Shown here: one piece after another, positions 1 through 6,857 of the stretch
Layout: every line of letters begins with the position of its first letter
Numbering within the stretch: position 1 is the first letter of the stretch
From: an uncultured Prevotella sp.
GTDB lineage: Bacteria; Bacteroidota; Bacteroidia; Bacteroidales; Bacteroidaceae
Direction: 5' to 3'
Length of the DNA stretch: 30,406 nt
Assembly (NCBI GenBank): GCA_900768785.1
Contig: CAAGEG010000009.1
Location: 1-30,406 of the forward strand
Program-made: the position numbers and the translations under genes
Notes under the pieces: model-generated
What the model saw: the letters and a program-made list of their open reading frames with translations, nothing else
What the model was told of the DNA's origin: nothing
The model's database searches: none

Positions 1-20
1 ACACGACGCTCTTCCGATCT
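1..20. other. Illumina adapter remnant (assembly artefact)
   Basis: The first 20 bases, ACACGACGCTCTTCCGATCT, are identical to the 3' end of the Illumina TruSeq universal (read 1) adapter. The SusC-like protein sequence starts directly after it, so this is untrimmed adapter at a contig end and not genomic DNA. Confidence 0.97.
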
Positions 21-1126
21 ATATATACGATTTCTTATATACAGACACCTATGATATAACTAAAGGTGAAGGAAAAGAAATTGGACTAACACTAAATACA
101 AAAGGTAATAAGGATATTACATGGGAAACAATAACCAATATTAATGCAGGTATAGAGTTTGCTTTGTTTGACAATCGTTTGCGTGGAGGTATCGAATACT
201 TCTATCGCAAGACTACAGACATGCTTACTAAAGTGAAGGTAGCTTTATCTCAAGGATACACAGGTTACTGGTCTAACGTTGGAGACATGGTGAACAAAGG
301 CGTTGAAATAGAACTTGAAGGCGACGCTATACGCAACAACACTATCAAATGGACCGTTGGAGCCAACTTTACGGCATATAATAATAAGGTGCTGAGACTA
401 AACGAAGACAACAAAGATAGAATTCTCGACGGCCATATAGGTTACATCAACGGAAATTACTTCTATGGTGAAGGTCTTCCTATTTATACTTGGAGATTAA
501 GAAAATATGCCGGAGTTTCTGAAGATGGTCAATCTATGTGGTACATTCATGATAATGACGGTAATCTGACTACTACAACAGACCCTACAAACATTAAGAA
601 CGATGAAGATTTCTTTAATTGTGGAACCGCCCTACCCGATTTCTATGGTGGTTTTAATACTTCTGTAAATGCTCTCGGTTTTGATTTCAACGTATCATTC
701 GCTTATTCTGTAGGTGGCAAAGTTTATGATTATGGCTACCAAACATTGATGACCGTACCTACATCTGTCACAACAGGACAAGCAATGCATAAAGACATGC
801 TCAACGCATGGTCTTCTACCAACACTAACTCAAATATACCACGACTGCAATATAATGACATTTATTCGACATACACCTCTGACCGCTTCCTTATTGACGG
901 CAGTTGGCTAAGCCTTCAAAATGTTTCATTAGGCTATACAGTACCGAAGAAACTTATAAACAGACTCGGACTGTCTAACTTGCGCATATATGTATCAGGA
1001 GAAAACCTCACTTATTGGAGCAAACGTAAAGGTTTAGACCCGCGTATCAATTCAACCGGAGCTGTAAACAATACTAAATATGCACCGGCACGCACCATTA
1101 CCGGAGGACTATCTGTTCAATTCTAA
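21..1126 (+). CDS. SusC/RagA-type TonB-dependent outer-membrane transporter, C-terminal part
   Basis: This is the C-terminal third or so of a SusC-like beta-barrel, which imports oligosaccharides across the outer membrane with TonB energy. The frame is open from the first genomic base, reading IYDFLIYTDTYDITKGEGKE and then a WETITNINAGIEFALFDNRL stretch typical of SusC barrels. An ATG-like start at 164 (actually TTG) is internal and not a real start. Later motifs fit the family: RLRGGIEYFYRKTTDML, the FLIDGSWLSLQNVSLGYTVP segment, GENLTYWSKRKGLDPR, and a C-terminal phenylalanine (GGLSVQF), the usual barrel-assembly signal. Full SusC proteins are about 1000 residues, so some 600-700 N-terminal residues (signal, carboxypeptidase-like domain, plug) lie beyond the contig end. 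SusD follows 21 bp downstream. The substrate cannot be told. Confidence 0.95.
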
Positions 1127-1131
1127 ACTTG

Positions 1132-1139
1132 AAGGAGGG
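1132..1139 (+). promoter_or_regulatory. Strong Shine-Dalgarno site of susD
   Basis: AAGGAGGG lies 8 nt before the ATG at 1148 and is an almost full anti-Shine-Dalgarno match. This is notable because Bacteroidota genes mostly lack recognisable SD sites; most other starts in this window have none. Confidence 0.7.
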
Positions 1140-1147
1140 TTATAACA

Positions 1148-2917
1148 ATGAAGACAACAGACATTTTCAAGACATTATATATATTACCCGTTGCAGCCAT
1201 ATTGGCATTTACGGGCTGTATTGACGAAGAAACGCCTCAAGACAGGGCGAGCGAGAAGCAATTAGAAGGGAATACAGATTCTCCGGCAATGCTTGTTAAC
1301 GGACTTACATCTGCTATGATTGCTTACGAAACTAACTATAAGTCAAGCGAAGCTTACTCTTATCGTGGCACTTGGTATGCAACACAAGATTGGGGATATC
1401 CATGTTATATGTATGTAAGAGACACTATGTTAGATGGTTTCCCTTATACTGACAACAGTTGGAACTATCAAATGTATTATGAAGCAGCAACAGGACTTTC
1501 TTCATATTCGCGTTGTCCGTTCTATTTCTATTATAGTTTGATAAACAATGCCAACGCTATCATAGCCCTTGACTCTGAGAATATGGGTAAAGAAGCTGCA
1601 GGTTACTTTGGCATTGCACGCACTTACAGAGCTATGGCATACATGGATTTGGCTATGATGTTTGAGTTCTATAAGACCGGATATGAAGATCTTGACCAAA
1701 AAGCTAAGGATGTATTAGGTCTTACTGTACCAATAAAGACTGAAAAAACAAGTGATGCCGAAGCAAAAAACAATCCGAGAGCACCATTCTATACAATGTA
1801 TCGCTTTATTTACAACGACCTTATGACTGCTGCAGAAGAACTTAAAGGTTTCTCACGCTCTGAAAAGAATATTGTAAACGAAGACGTTGTAAACGGTCTC
1901 TTAGCTCGTTTCTGGCTCACTCTTGCAACTCGTTTCAGACTAAGTGCAGAAGATTTGGTTGCTCAACTGCAACATGAGAACGACGATGATGGCTACAGAA
2001 GTCTCGGTATTTCATCTGCAGACGATTGTTACCGCCTTGCTTACAGCTATGCACAAAAGGTTATAGATGCCGGATATGCGCCTATGAGCGAAGAGCAATG
2101 GCATAATGAAAACACCGGATTCAACTCTGCAAACCAATCATGGGTGTGGTGCATGAAATATAGTTCAATAGAACAGATAACAGAGTATTATGCTTCGTTC
2201 ATCGGAACAATTGCTTCAGAACCAACATGGGCTTTCCCATGCCAATACGCTGCCTATCGTTGCATCGGCAAATCGCTGTATGACAAGATGCAAAACGGCG
2301 ACTGGCGTAAGACATCTTGGATAGATCCGGCAGATGCAGGCAAGACTGTGGCTCCCGAAAAATATAAGACAACACTTACAAGTACTGATGCTTCAAGCAA
2401 TAAAAACTTCAGCATGCTACCCGAATATGCCAATATCAAGTTCCGTCCTGCCGGAGGAAACATTGATGACAGCATGATTGGAATGTTGGTTGATATTCCT
2501 TTGATGAGAGTAGAAGAGATGTATTTCATACAGATTGAGGCTTCTTTATTCCTTGAAGGTCTAAGCTCAGCAAAGGCGAAGTTAGAGTCTTTCCTCAATA
2601 CTTACCGTTTCCGAGACGGACAGTATAGGAGTACTTCCACCGTAGTTAACTCTTTCATCTCTGAACTTATAGCTCAAAAGTATATTGAACTATGGGGAGA
2701 AGGCCTTATTTACAACGACTATAAACGTCTAAGATTGATAGTTGACCGCACTTACGAGGGTACTAACTACATTGATCCTTATAAATTGAAGTCAAAGACC
2801 GGCTATGTTGCACCATGGCTAAACTTCTATATACCACAAGAGGAAAAGAGTTATAATAAGGGAATAATACTTAATCCCGACCCCACTCCTTATGTACAGC
2901 AATACTGCAAACAATAA
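1148..2917 (+). CDS. SusD/RagB family surface lipoprotein
   Basis: SusD-like proteins sit as a lid on the SusC transporter on the cell surface and bind glycans. The 589-aa length is normal for the family. The N-terminus is a lipoprotein signal with lipobox TGC, Cys24, followed by IDEE, an acidic stretch like the Bacteroidota surface-export signal. The tetratricopeptide-type helical core is visible (AAGYFGIARTYRAMAYMDLAMMFE, residues about 150-175), and the C-terminal half has the SusD hallmark PLMRVEEMYFIQIEASLFLEG and a final QKYIELWGEGLIYNDYKRL segment. It directly follows susC with a strong SD site, so the two are co-transcribed. The ligand is not predictable from sequence. Confidence 0.96.
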   Translation: MKTTDIFKTLYILPVAAILAFTGCIDEETPQDRASEKQLEGNTDSPAMLVNGLTSAMIAYETNYKSSEAYSYRGTWYATQDWGYPCYMYVRDTMLDGFPYTDNSWNYQMYYEAATGLSSYSRCPFYFYYSLINNANAIIALDSENMGKEAAGYFGIARTYRAMAYMDLAMMFEFYKTGYEDLDQKAKDVLGLTVPIKTEKTSDAEAKNNPRAPFYTMYRFIYNDLMTAAEELKGFSRSEKNIVNEDVVNGLLARFWLTLATRFRLSAEDLVAQLQHENDDDGYRSLGISSADDCYRLAYSYAQKVIDAGYAPMSEEQWHNENTGFNSANQSWVWCMKYSSIEQITEYYASFIGTIASEPTWAFPCQYAAYRCIGKSLYDKMQNGDWRKTSWIDPADAGKTVAPEKYKTTLTSTDASSNKNFSMLPEYANIKFRPAGGNIDDSMIGMLVDIPLMRVEEMYFIQIEASLFLEGLSSAKAKLESFLNTYRFRDGQYRSTSTVVNSFISELIAQKYIELWGEGLIYNDYKRLRLIVDRTYEGTNYIDPYKLKSKTGYVAPWLNFYIPQEEKSYNKGIILNPDPTPYVQQYCKQ

Positions 2918-2956
2918 TTTTGAGTGCTAACACACATATATAATAAAAGCATTATT

Positions 2957-3871
2957 ATGGATTACAAGAAGTTTTTCAACATATTGATACCTGTCTGCAT
3001 GGGAATAACCGCCGTATCATGCGATGATAGGAACGACTGTGACTATATTCCTGGAGAGCCGACAGCAACAGATTGCATGCAAGTCTATTTTGACAACACC
3101 AACAGCAGCGAGTTTCTCGTTGAGCCGGACAATCCTTCTGTAGAAATAACTGTGTCAAGAGGTCTGAGTGAAAGTGCTGCCGAAGTGCCCATAACATGTG
3201 AAGCAGACGATGCTTTTGACGTACCGGAGACCATAAGATTTGAAGCCGGACAAGACAAAACAACATTGACCATAGGCACAGAACGTATTGAAGCGTCTAA
3301 GGTTTACACTATCAAGTTGTCTATTGACGATAAATATGCAGACCATTACACCATTCTAAACGGTTCAACGTCATGTACTTTTAAGGTAGTAAAAGCACAA
3401 TGGGAATCTTATATAGATAATGTGACCATGAAATGGACCACAAACGGGGTTGAAAACACATGGACCACAAAGATTGATAAGTTGGGCGAAACCGGTCGTT
3501 ATAGAATTTTAAACCTCGCCGGTTCGGGTATTGACTTATATTTCAACGCTAATACTCCTTCAAATGGCAAGGAAGACTATATGAGAATTACGCCATACTA
3601 CAACGTAGAATCATACGATTATGAACCAACTACGGTATTGGGATATTATTTTTACGATCAAGCCAACAATGATTATCCCGAATGGCAGGTAGCAAATGGT
3701 GCATACACGGTGTCATACATCATTCTCCTTGAAGAGTATTATGGCTACGGAGAGTATTCATTCATATCGTTCAAGAAACGTGATGCCACAATTGGTGTTT
3801 ACCGAACTCAATTTAACAACAATTCATCCGAATACTATACTTACATCAGAATGTCTTGGCCGGAACAATAA
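2957..3871 (+). CDS. PUL-associated lipoprotein, probable surface glycan-binding protein
   Basis: A 304-aa protein starting at the ATG at 2957; the in-frame ATG at 2924 would put 11 unrelated residues before a good signal peptide, so I reject it. The signal MDYKKFFNILIPVCMGITAVSC has its lipobox Cys at residue 22 and is followed by DDRND, a surface-export type acidic tail. Residues about 40-130 form a beta-rich domain (QVYFDNTNSSEF, PITCEADDAFDVPETIRFEAG, ITVSRG) resembling the N-terminal immunoglobulin-like or Calx-beta-like domains of DUF1735/DUF4843-type SusE-position proteins. The rest is rich in Tyr, Trp and Asn, common in glycan-binding faces. It lies 39 bp after susD, in the usual susE position. 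Function by position only. Confidence 0.8.
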   Translation: MDYKKFFNILIPVCMGITAVSCDDRNDCDYIPGEPTATDCMQVYFDNTNSSEFLVEPDNPSVEITVSRGLSESAAEVPITCEADDAFDVPETIRFEAGQDKTTLTIGTERIEASKVYTIKLSIDDKYADHYTILNGSTSCTFKVVKAQWESYIDNVTMKWTTNGVENTWTTKIDKLGETGRYRILNLAGSGIDLYFNANTPSNGKEDYMRITPYYNVESYDYEPTTVLGYYFYDQANNDYPEWQVANGAYTVSYIILLEEYYGYGEYSFISFKKRDATIGVYRTQFNNNSSEYYTYIRMSWPEQ

Positions 3872-3909
3872 AGACATGTTTTGATACTAATATTTAAAAT
3901 TATCAGATT

Positions 3910-5277
3910 ATGAAAAGACTATTTGCATATATTTCAGCCATATTGTTTGCTACAGGAATAATGACTTCTTGTAGTGATAATGATGTGGTTAAAACACAGC
4001 TTGATGCACCTACCGTAAGTGCAGGATACAAGACTGTTAGTTGTCTGTCTTTTAATTGGGACCCCGTAGAAGGCGCAACTCAGTATGCTTATGAGCTTCG
4101 TGACCCCGAAGGAACTCTTGTTAACGGAGACGTAACAACCACTACATCGGTCTTAGCTACAGGATTAAAACCTAATACTACATATACTATGACCGTTTGG
4201 GCTTATGCTGCAGTTACCGGTAACAAGTCTACATCACCCATAGCAACTATAACTGCAACTACAAACGAGGTTATTCCGTTGGCGTCACCAACCCCTACTG
4301 CCGCACCCGGAAACGGTGGTATAACCATTGTATGGCCAGAAGTGGAACACGCAACAGCATATCTCGTAAGCTACGAAAACAACGGAGAAAACATAAGTAT
4401 AACAACTACGACCAACAGCGTGGTAATTACCGACCTCTCAACAGGTGAGCACACAGTCTATATACAGGCAATAAGCAATGACGAGAACTATTGTAATTCT
4501 GAGATAGTGGCAGTAACGTTTATCAGAGACAAGCAAGAGATTGACCGTAAAGAGCTTTCTTACGAATCTGAAGGGCTGAACATGAACTTCACAGGATATC
4601 TTGTAACATACGATGACGGCAGCTATGCCATTGAAGGATTGTATGGTTCTAATGACAAACTTGAATTTACTGTTGACGAAAACAACGAACTTGTCATTAC
4701 CAATGCCTATAAAGTGAGTGAACCATACTATTATGTCAAGGCTGGAAAATATACATTATGTATTTATCTATATCCAGGTTACAGCTCCTTTAATAAAACC
4801 GACAATGACATGTATTTCTATGTTTATGTCTATGAAGGCGATACTTACTTGAACGGAGGATATGATTACATCTCATGGCAAACTTCTTCGTTCATTGATA
4901 ATCTTTGCGGCGAATATACCGAAACTACAAGTTGCTATGATTATACAATTGATTTCACCAACTGGACAGAGGTAACAGAGCAGCAAAGCACCGTTACAAT
5001 AACAAAAACCGGTGACAACACCATAGACATATTTAACTTCTATGGCTGGCAAGATACATTCTCTGCAACAGTAGATGAAGAGAATCAAACCATCACAATA
5101 GATATTAAGGATGGTTGGGGATCATACTACACATTCGCTGATGCACAGTCGGAATCCACAGCTGTAGTAGGAACGATAGACGAAAACGGAGTTATCACAA
5201 TCAAGAATTGGGGTGCATGGTACTACGGAGTCTCATATATCTATGGAGGAGCCGTGAGTGTACTTCGCAAAAAATAA
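3910..5277 (+). CDS. Lipoprotein with two fibronectin type III-like domains
   Basis: A 455-aa lipoprotein with signal MKRLFAYISAILFATGIMTSC (Cys21) followed by SDND, predicting surface display. Two FnIII-like domains are readable: residues about 33-118 (LSFNWDPVEGATQYAYELRD, then TGLKPNTTYTMTVWAYAAVTG) and about 125-206 (GITIVWPEVEHATAYLVSYE, then LSTGEHTVYIQAISND). The C-terminal 240 residues are rich in Tyr/Trp/Thr and have no domain I recognise. It lies 38 bp after the preceding lipoprotein and is the last gene before a terminator, so it is probably the SusF-position glycan-binding protein of this locus. No glycoside hydrolase is seen in the visible part of the locus. Confidence 0.8.
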   Translation: MKRLFAYISAILFATGIMTSCSDNDVVKTQLDAPTVSAGYKTVSCLSFNWDPVEGATQYAYELRDPEGTLVNGDVTTTTSVLATGLKPNTTYTMTVWAYAAVTGNKSTSPIATITATTNEVIPLASPTPTAAPGNGGITIVWPEVEHATAYLVSYENNGENISITTTTNSVVITDLSTGEHTVYIQAISNDENYCNSEIVAVTFIRDKQEIDRKELSYESEGLNMNFTGYLVTYDDGSYAIEGLYGSNDKLEFTVDENNELVITNAYKVSEPYYYVKAGKYTLCIYLYPGYSSFNKTDNDMYFYVYVYEGDTYLNGGYDYISWQTSSFIDNLCGEYTETTSCYDYTIDFTNWTEVTEQQSTVTITKTGDNTIDIFNFYGWQDTFSATVDEENQTITIDIKDGWGSYYTFADAQSESTAVVGTIDENGVITIKNWGAWYYGVSYIYGGAVSVLRKK

Positions 5278-5377
5278 AGAAAATAGAACGCATTACACCT
5301 TAATTATATATATAAAGCAACATTTCGGCATGTTAAAAAACATATTTGAAAATGCCGGATAATGAATTTTCACAAGC

Positions 5378-5430
5378 AATCTCCAACCAATTAAGTTCTA
5401 AATGCTTTATTCGGTTGGAGATTTAAGTTT
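5378..5430 (+). terminator. Hairpin terminator of the susCD operon
   Basis: An 11-bp perfect stem pairs AATCTCCAACC (5378-5388) with GGTTGGAGATT (5413-5423) across a 24-nt loop, followed by a T-rich tract. It lies about 100 bp after the last lipoprotein gene. The T tract is interrupted by AA, so it may be an inefficient terminator or a transcript-stabilising 3' hairpin. Confidence 0.6.
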
Positions 5431-5604
5431 TATAAAATTCTTATATAAATATTTCGCTTGGGTGCGCAAACAAAACAAAAATATCAAAACAATTAATATT
5501 CATTAACGATTTATATAGTTCTGATATTCAGTATATTGCGAAAAAGTTACAAAAAACATTGAAAAAAAGTGCTAAAAAAGAGAACAACGTATTGAAAAAA
5601 TACT

Positions 5605-5612
5605 TACCTTTG
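5605..5612 (+). promoter_or_regulatory. Bacteroidota-type -7 promoter element (TACCTTTG)
   Basis: TACCTTTG matches the Bacteroidota sigma-ABfr -7 consensus TAnnTTTG exactly, about 50 bp before the start of the small lipoprotein gene. No good TTTG -33 element is seen at 19-21 bp upstream; the DNA there is A-rich. Confidence 0.6.
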
Positions 5613-5663
5613 CAACGTTTTAATAAACAATGATTGTTTTACAGATTTAAAAAAGCAAAGAAA

Positions 5664-5825
5664 ATGAAAAAGTTAGTTTTAATGTTCGTAGCTATCGCAG
5701 CTATCTCTTTCGCATCATGTGGTAACAAAACAGCTCAGGCTGAAGGTACAGACTCTGCTGCTGTTGATACAGCTGCCGTTGATACAGCTGCTGTTGACAC
5801 TGCTGCTGCTGACACTGCTAAATAA
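5664..5825 (+). CDS. Small lipoprotein with D-(S/T)-A-A-V repeat tail
   Basis: A 53-aa protein. I start it at ATG 5664; the in-frame start at 5634 would add residues ahead of a clear signal, MKKLVLMFVAIAAISFASC, with lipobox Cys19. The mature part is only about 35 residues: GNKTAQAEGT followed by D-S/T-A-A-V/A units at residues 30-34, 35-39, 40-44 and 45-49 and a final DTA at 50-52. The five D-(S/T)-A tripeptides each fit the Bacteroides protein O-glycosylation motif D-(S/T)-(A/I/L/V/M/T). It is a single-gene unit with its own promoter and a very strong terminator. Short lipoproteins of this type are common and often abundant in Bacteroidales, but the function is unknown. A second frame open over the same repeat is a shadow. 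Confidence 0.85.
   Translation: MKKLVLMFVAIAAISFASCGNKTAQAEGTDSAAVDTAAVDTAAVDTAAADTAK
5751..5819 (+). repeat. 15-bp in-frame tandem repeat coding D-(S/T)-A-A-V
   Basis: About 4.6 copies of a 15-bp unit of the form GTTGATACAGCTGCY lie inside the small lipoprotein gene. Copies differ at synonymous sites (GATACA versus GACACT, GCT versus GCC), so the peptide repeat is kept while the DNA has drifted. Confidence 0.85.
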
Positions 5826-5851
5826 TTTTAGCTACAACAGTAAAAAGATTG

Positions 5852-5878
5852 CCGTCGGTAATTACCGACGGTTTTTTT
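5852..5878 (+). terminator. Strong intrinsic terminator of the small lipoprotein gene
   Basis: CCGTCGG (5852-5858) pairs with CCGACGG (5865-5871) around TAATTA, which can extend the palindrome, and is followed directly by seven T residues. This is a textbook rho-independent terminator 26 bp after the stop codon. Confidence 0.95.
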
Positions 5879-6257
5879 ATGCTTTAAAGTTTAGACCTTA
5901 AAAATAAAGATTTAGGAAAAACAACAAGCCACCCCCTTAAAAAATAAACACCTAATCTAACTCCAATACGCTTTAGTTCTCGTTTTGATTATTTTCTTCC
6001 TCTATCAGGACTTGTAATAATACAAGCGACCATATCCGCTTTTCTCGCTGCTTCATCGGTCAGTTATAATCATCTTTATGTCTAATTATCAATTTGGATA
6101 TAATAGTTCATTACAACTCCCAATACGATAATTATTAGCTTAAGAATATATATATAAAGAAGCCTTATATACTTTCAAGACAGATAGATGCACCTCTCTT
6201 TGATACAAACACAAGAGAATAAACGACCAACATTAATTGTTAATAAACATTACTATG
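5879..6257. other. Gene-poor spacer, no supported feature
   Basis: I see no gene here on either strand. The minus strand around 6068-5990 has a 24-codon open stretch (LTDEAARKADMVACIITS, then PDRGRK and a stop) with protein-like composition, but a stop codon immediately precedes it and it has no start signal. It may be a decayed gene remnant or chance. Confidence 0.5.
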
Positions 6258-6329
6258 CACTTTAGGGGTCCTAAAGTGGCACTTTAGCATGTGTAAAGTG
6301 CCACTTTACGCTCGTAAAGTGGCACTTTT
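6258..6329. repeat. Array of palindromic TAAAGTGSCACTTTA repeats
   Basis: Three 15-bp near-palindromes lie at 6272-6286 (TAAAGTGGCACTTTA), 6294-6308 (TAAAGTGCCACTTTA, the exact reverse complement of the first) and 6315-6329 (as the first, last base T). They start 22 and 21 bp apart. A further inverted pair, CACTTTAGG/CCTAAAGTG, spans 6258-6278 and joins onto the first unit. Each unit is itself almost a perfect palindrome, so the array can fold in several ways. Similar elements occur in Prevotella-type genomes to my recollection; the role is unknown. Confidence 0.85.
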
Positions 6330-6690
6330 CAAATCACAAACAACTTCTATATTTTTTTAATTGTATAAGATAATATTTTATTATCATTTTCTTGTGATTG
6401 TTACTAAAAATACTTTACACATATCATTCTCTATTACTGCGTCTGTTTATTATTGAATTTTATCCTTACTAAATGATTTCACAGTTAATTAAGAGTGTTC
6501 ATAAAGGCGTTAATTCCATTTGTTTTATATTAAGCCGCAATAGCTCAAATTGCATAACAAGCAAATATGCTCATGGATATCAACAGTTACCGGCATCAAA
6601 TATACGCTCCACAACAAAATAATAAATGGGTATAACATACAAAGCGAATAGAAACACGATAAGAACAACGACATAACAACATTAAAAGAA
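6330..6690. other. Gene-poor AT-rich spacer
   Basis: I see no supported gene or RNA. The stretch is AT-rich with frequent stops in all frames, and ends at the terminator of the minus-strand operon. Confidence 0.5.
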
Positions 6691-6719
6691 TAAAGGCGCA
6701 ACCAAAAGATGCGCCTTTA
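6691..6719 (-). terminator. Terminator of the glycogen-synthase-like/DUF4270 operon
   Basis: TAAAGGCGCA (6691-6700) pairs over 10 bp with TGCGCCTTTA (6710-6719) around a 9-nt loop. Read on the minus strand the stem ends in TTTATTCTTTT, a fair U-tract. It lies 10 bp past the stop of the 40-aa gene. Confidence 0.85.
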
Positions 6720-6729
6720 TCGTTGATTA

Positions 6730-6852
6730 TTATTTATTATGATTGCTTACAGAAATTTTCTTCTGCTTCGGCAGATGTTTTTTCTTTCTCAGCCATTCTG
6801 CCTTTTTCTTCTCGTATTCCAGCTGATGCCGTTCAAGATAATTGTCTGCCAT
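6730..6852 (-). CDS. Small basic conserved-type protein (40 aa)
   Basis: A 40-codon gene reads MADNYLERHQLEYEKKKAEW, then LRKKKHLPKQKK and SVSNHNK before a TAA. It starts only 5 bp after the stop of the DUF4270 gene and ends just before the operon terminator, so its place between stop and hairpin supports a real gene. The sequence is highly charged, with an N-terminal acidic-amphipathic helix and a lysine-rich C-terminal half; no signal peptide or membrane segment. Similar MADNYLE-type miniproteins occur in Bacteroidales, as I recall, sometimes with uninformative names. The function is unknown. It could bind RNA or the ribosome judging by charge, but this is a guess. Confidence 0.75.
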   Translation of the reverse strand: MADNYLERHQLEYEKKKAEWLRKKKHLPKQKKISVSNHNK

Positions 6853-6857
6853 AGGGG

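Noticed and set aside
164..1126. SusC fragment starting at 164 as a complete short gene
   Set aside because: The codon at 164 is TTG in the middle of a conserved SusC stretch, and the frame continues upstream in-family to base 21.
2924..2956. Longer N-terminus of the first PUL lipoprotein
   Set aside because: Adds 11 residues before a complete lipoprotein signal; position 2957 gives a normal start.
5990..6068. Small gene or pseudogene on the minus strand in the long spacer
   Set aside because: Only 24 open codons directly after a stop, no start or ribosome site; cannot be told from chance.
6258..6329. CRISPR array
   Set aside because: Units are 15-bp palindromes with only 6-7 bp between them; no spacers of normal length and no cas genes.
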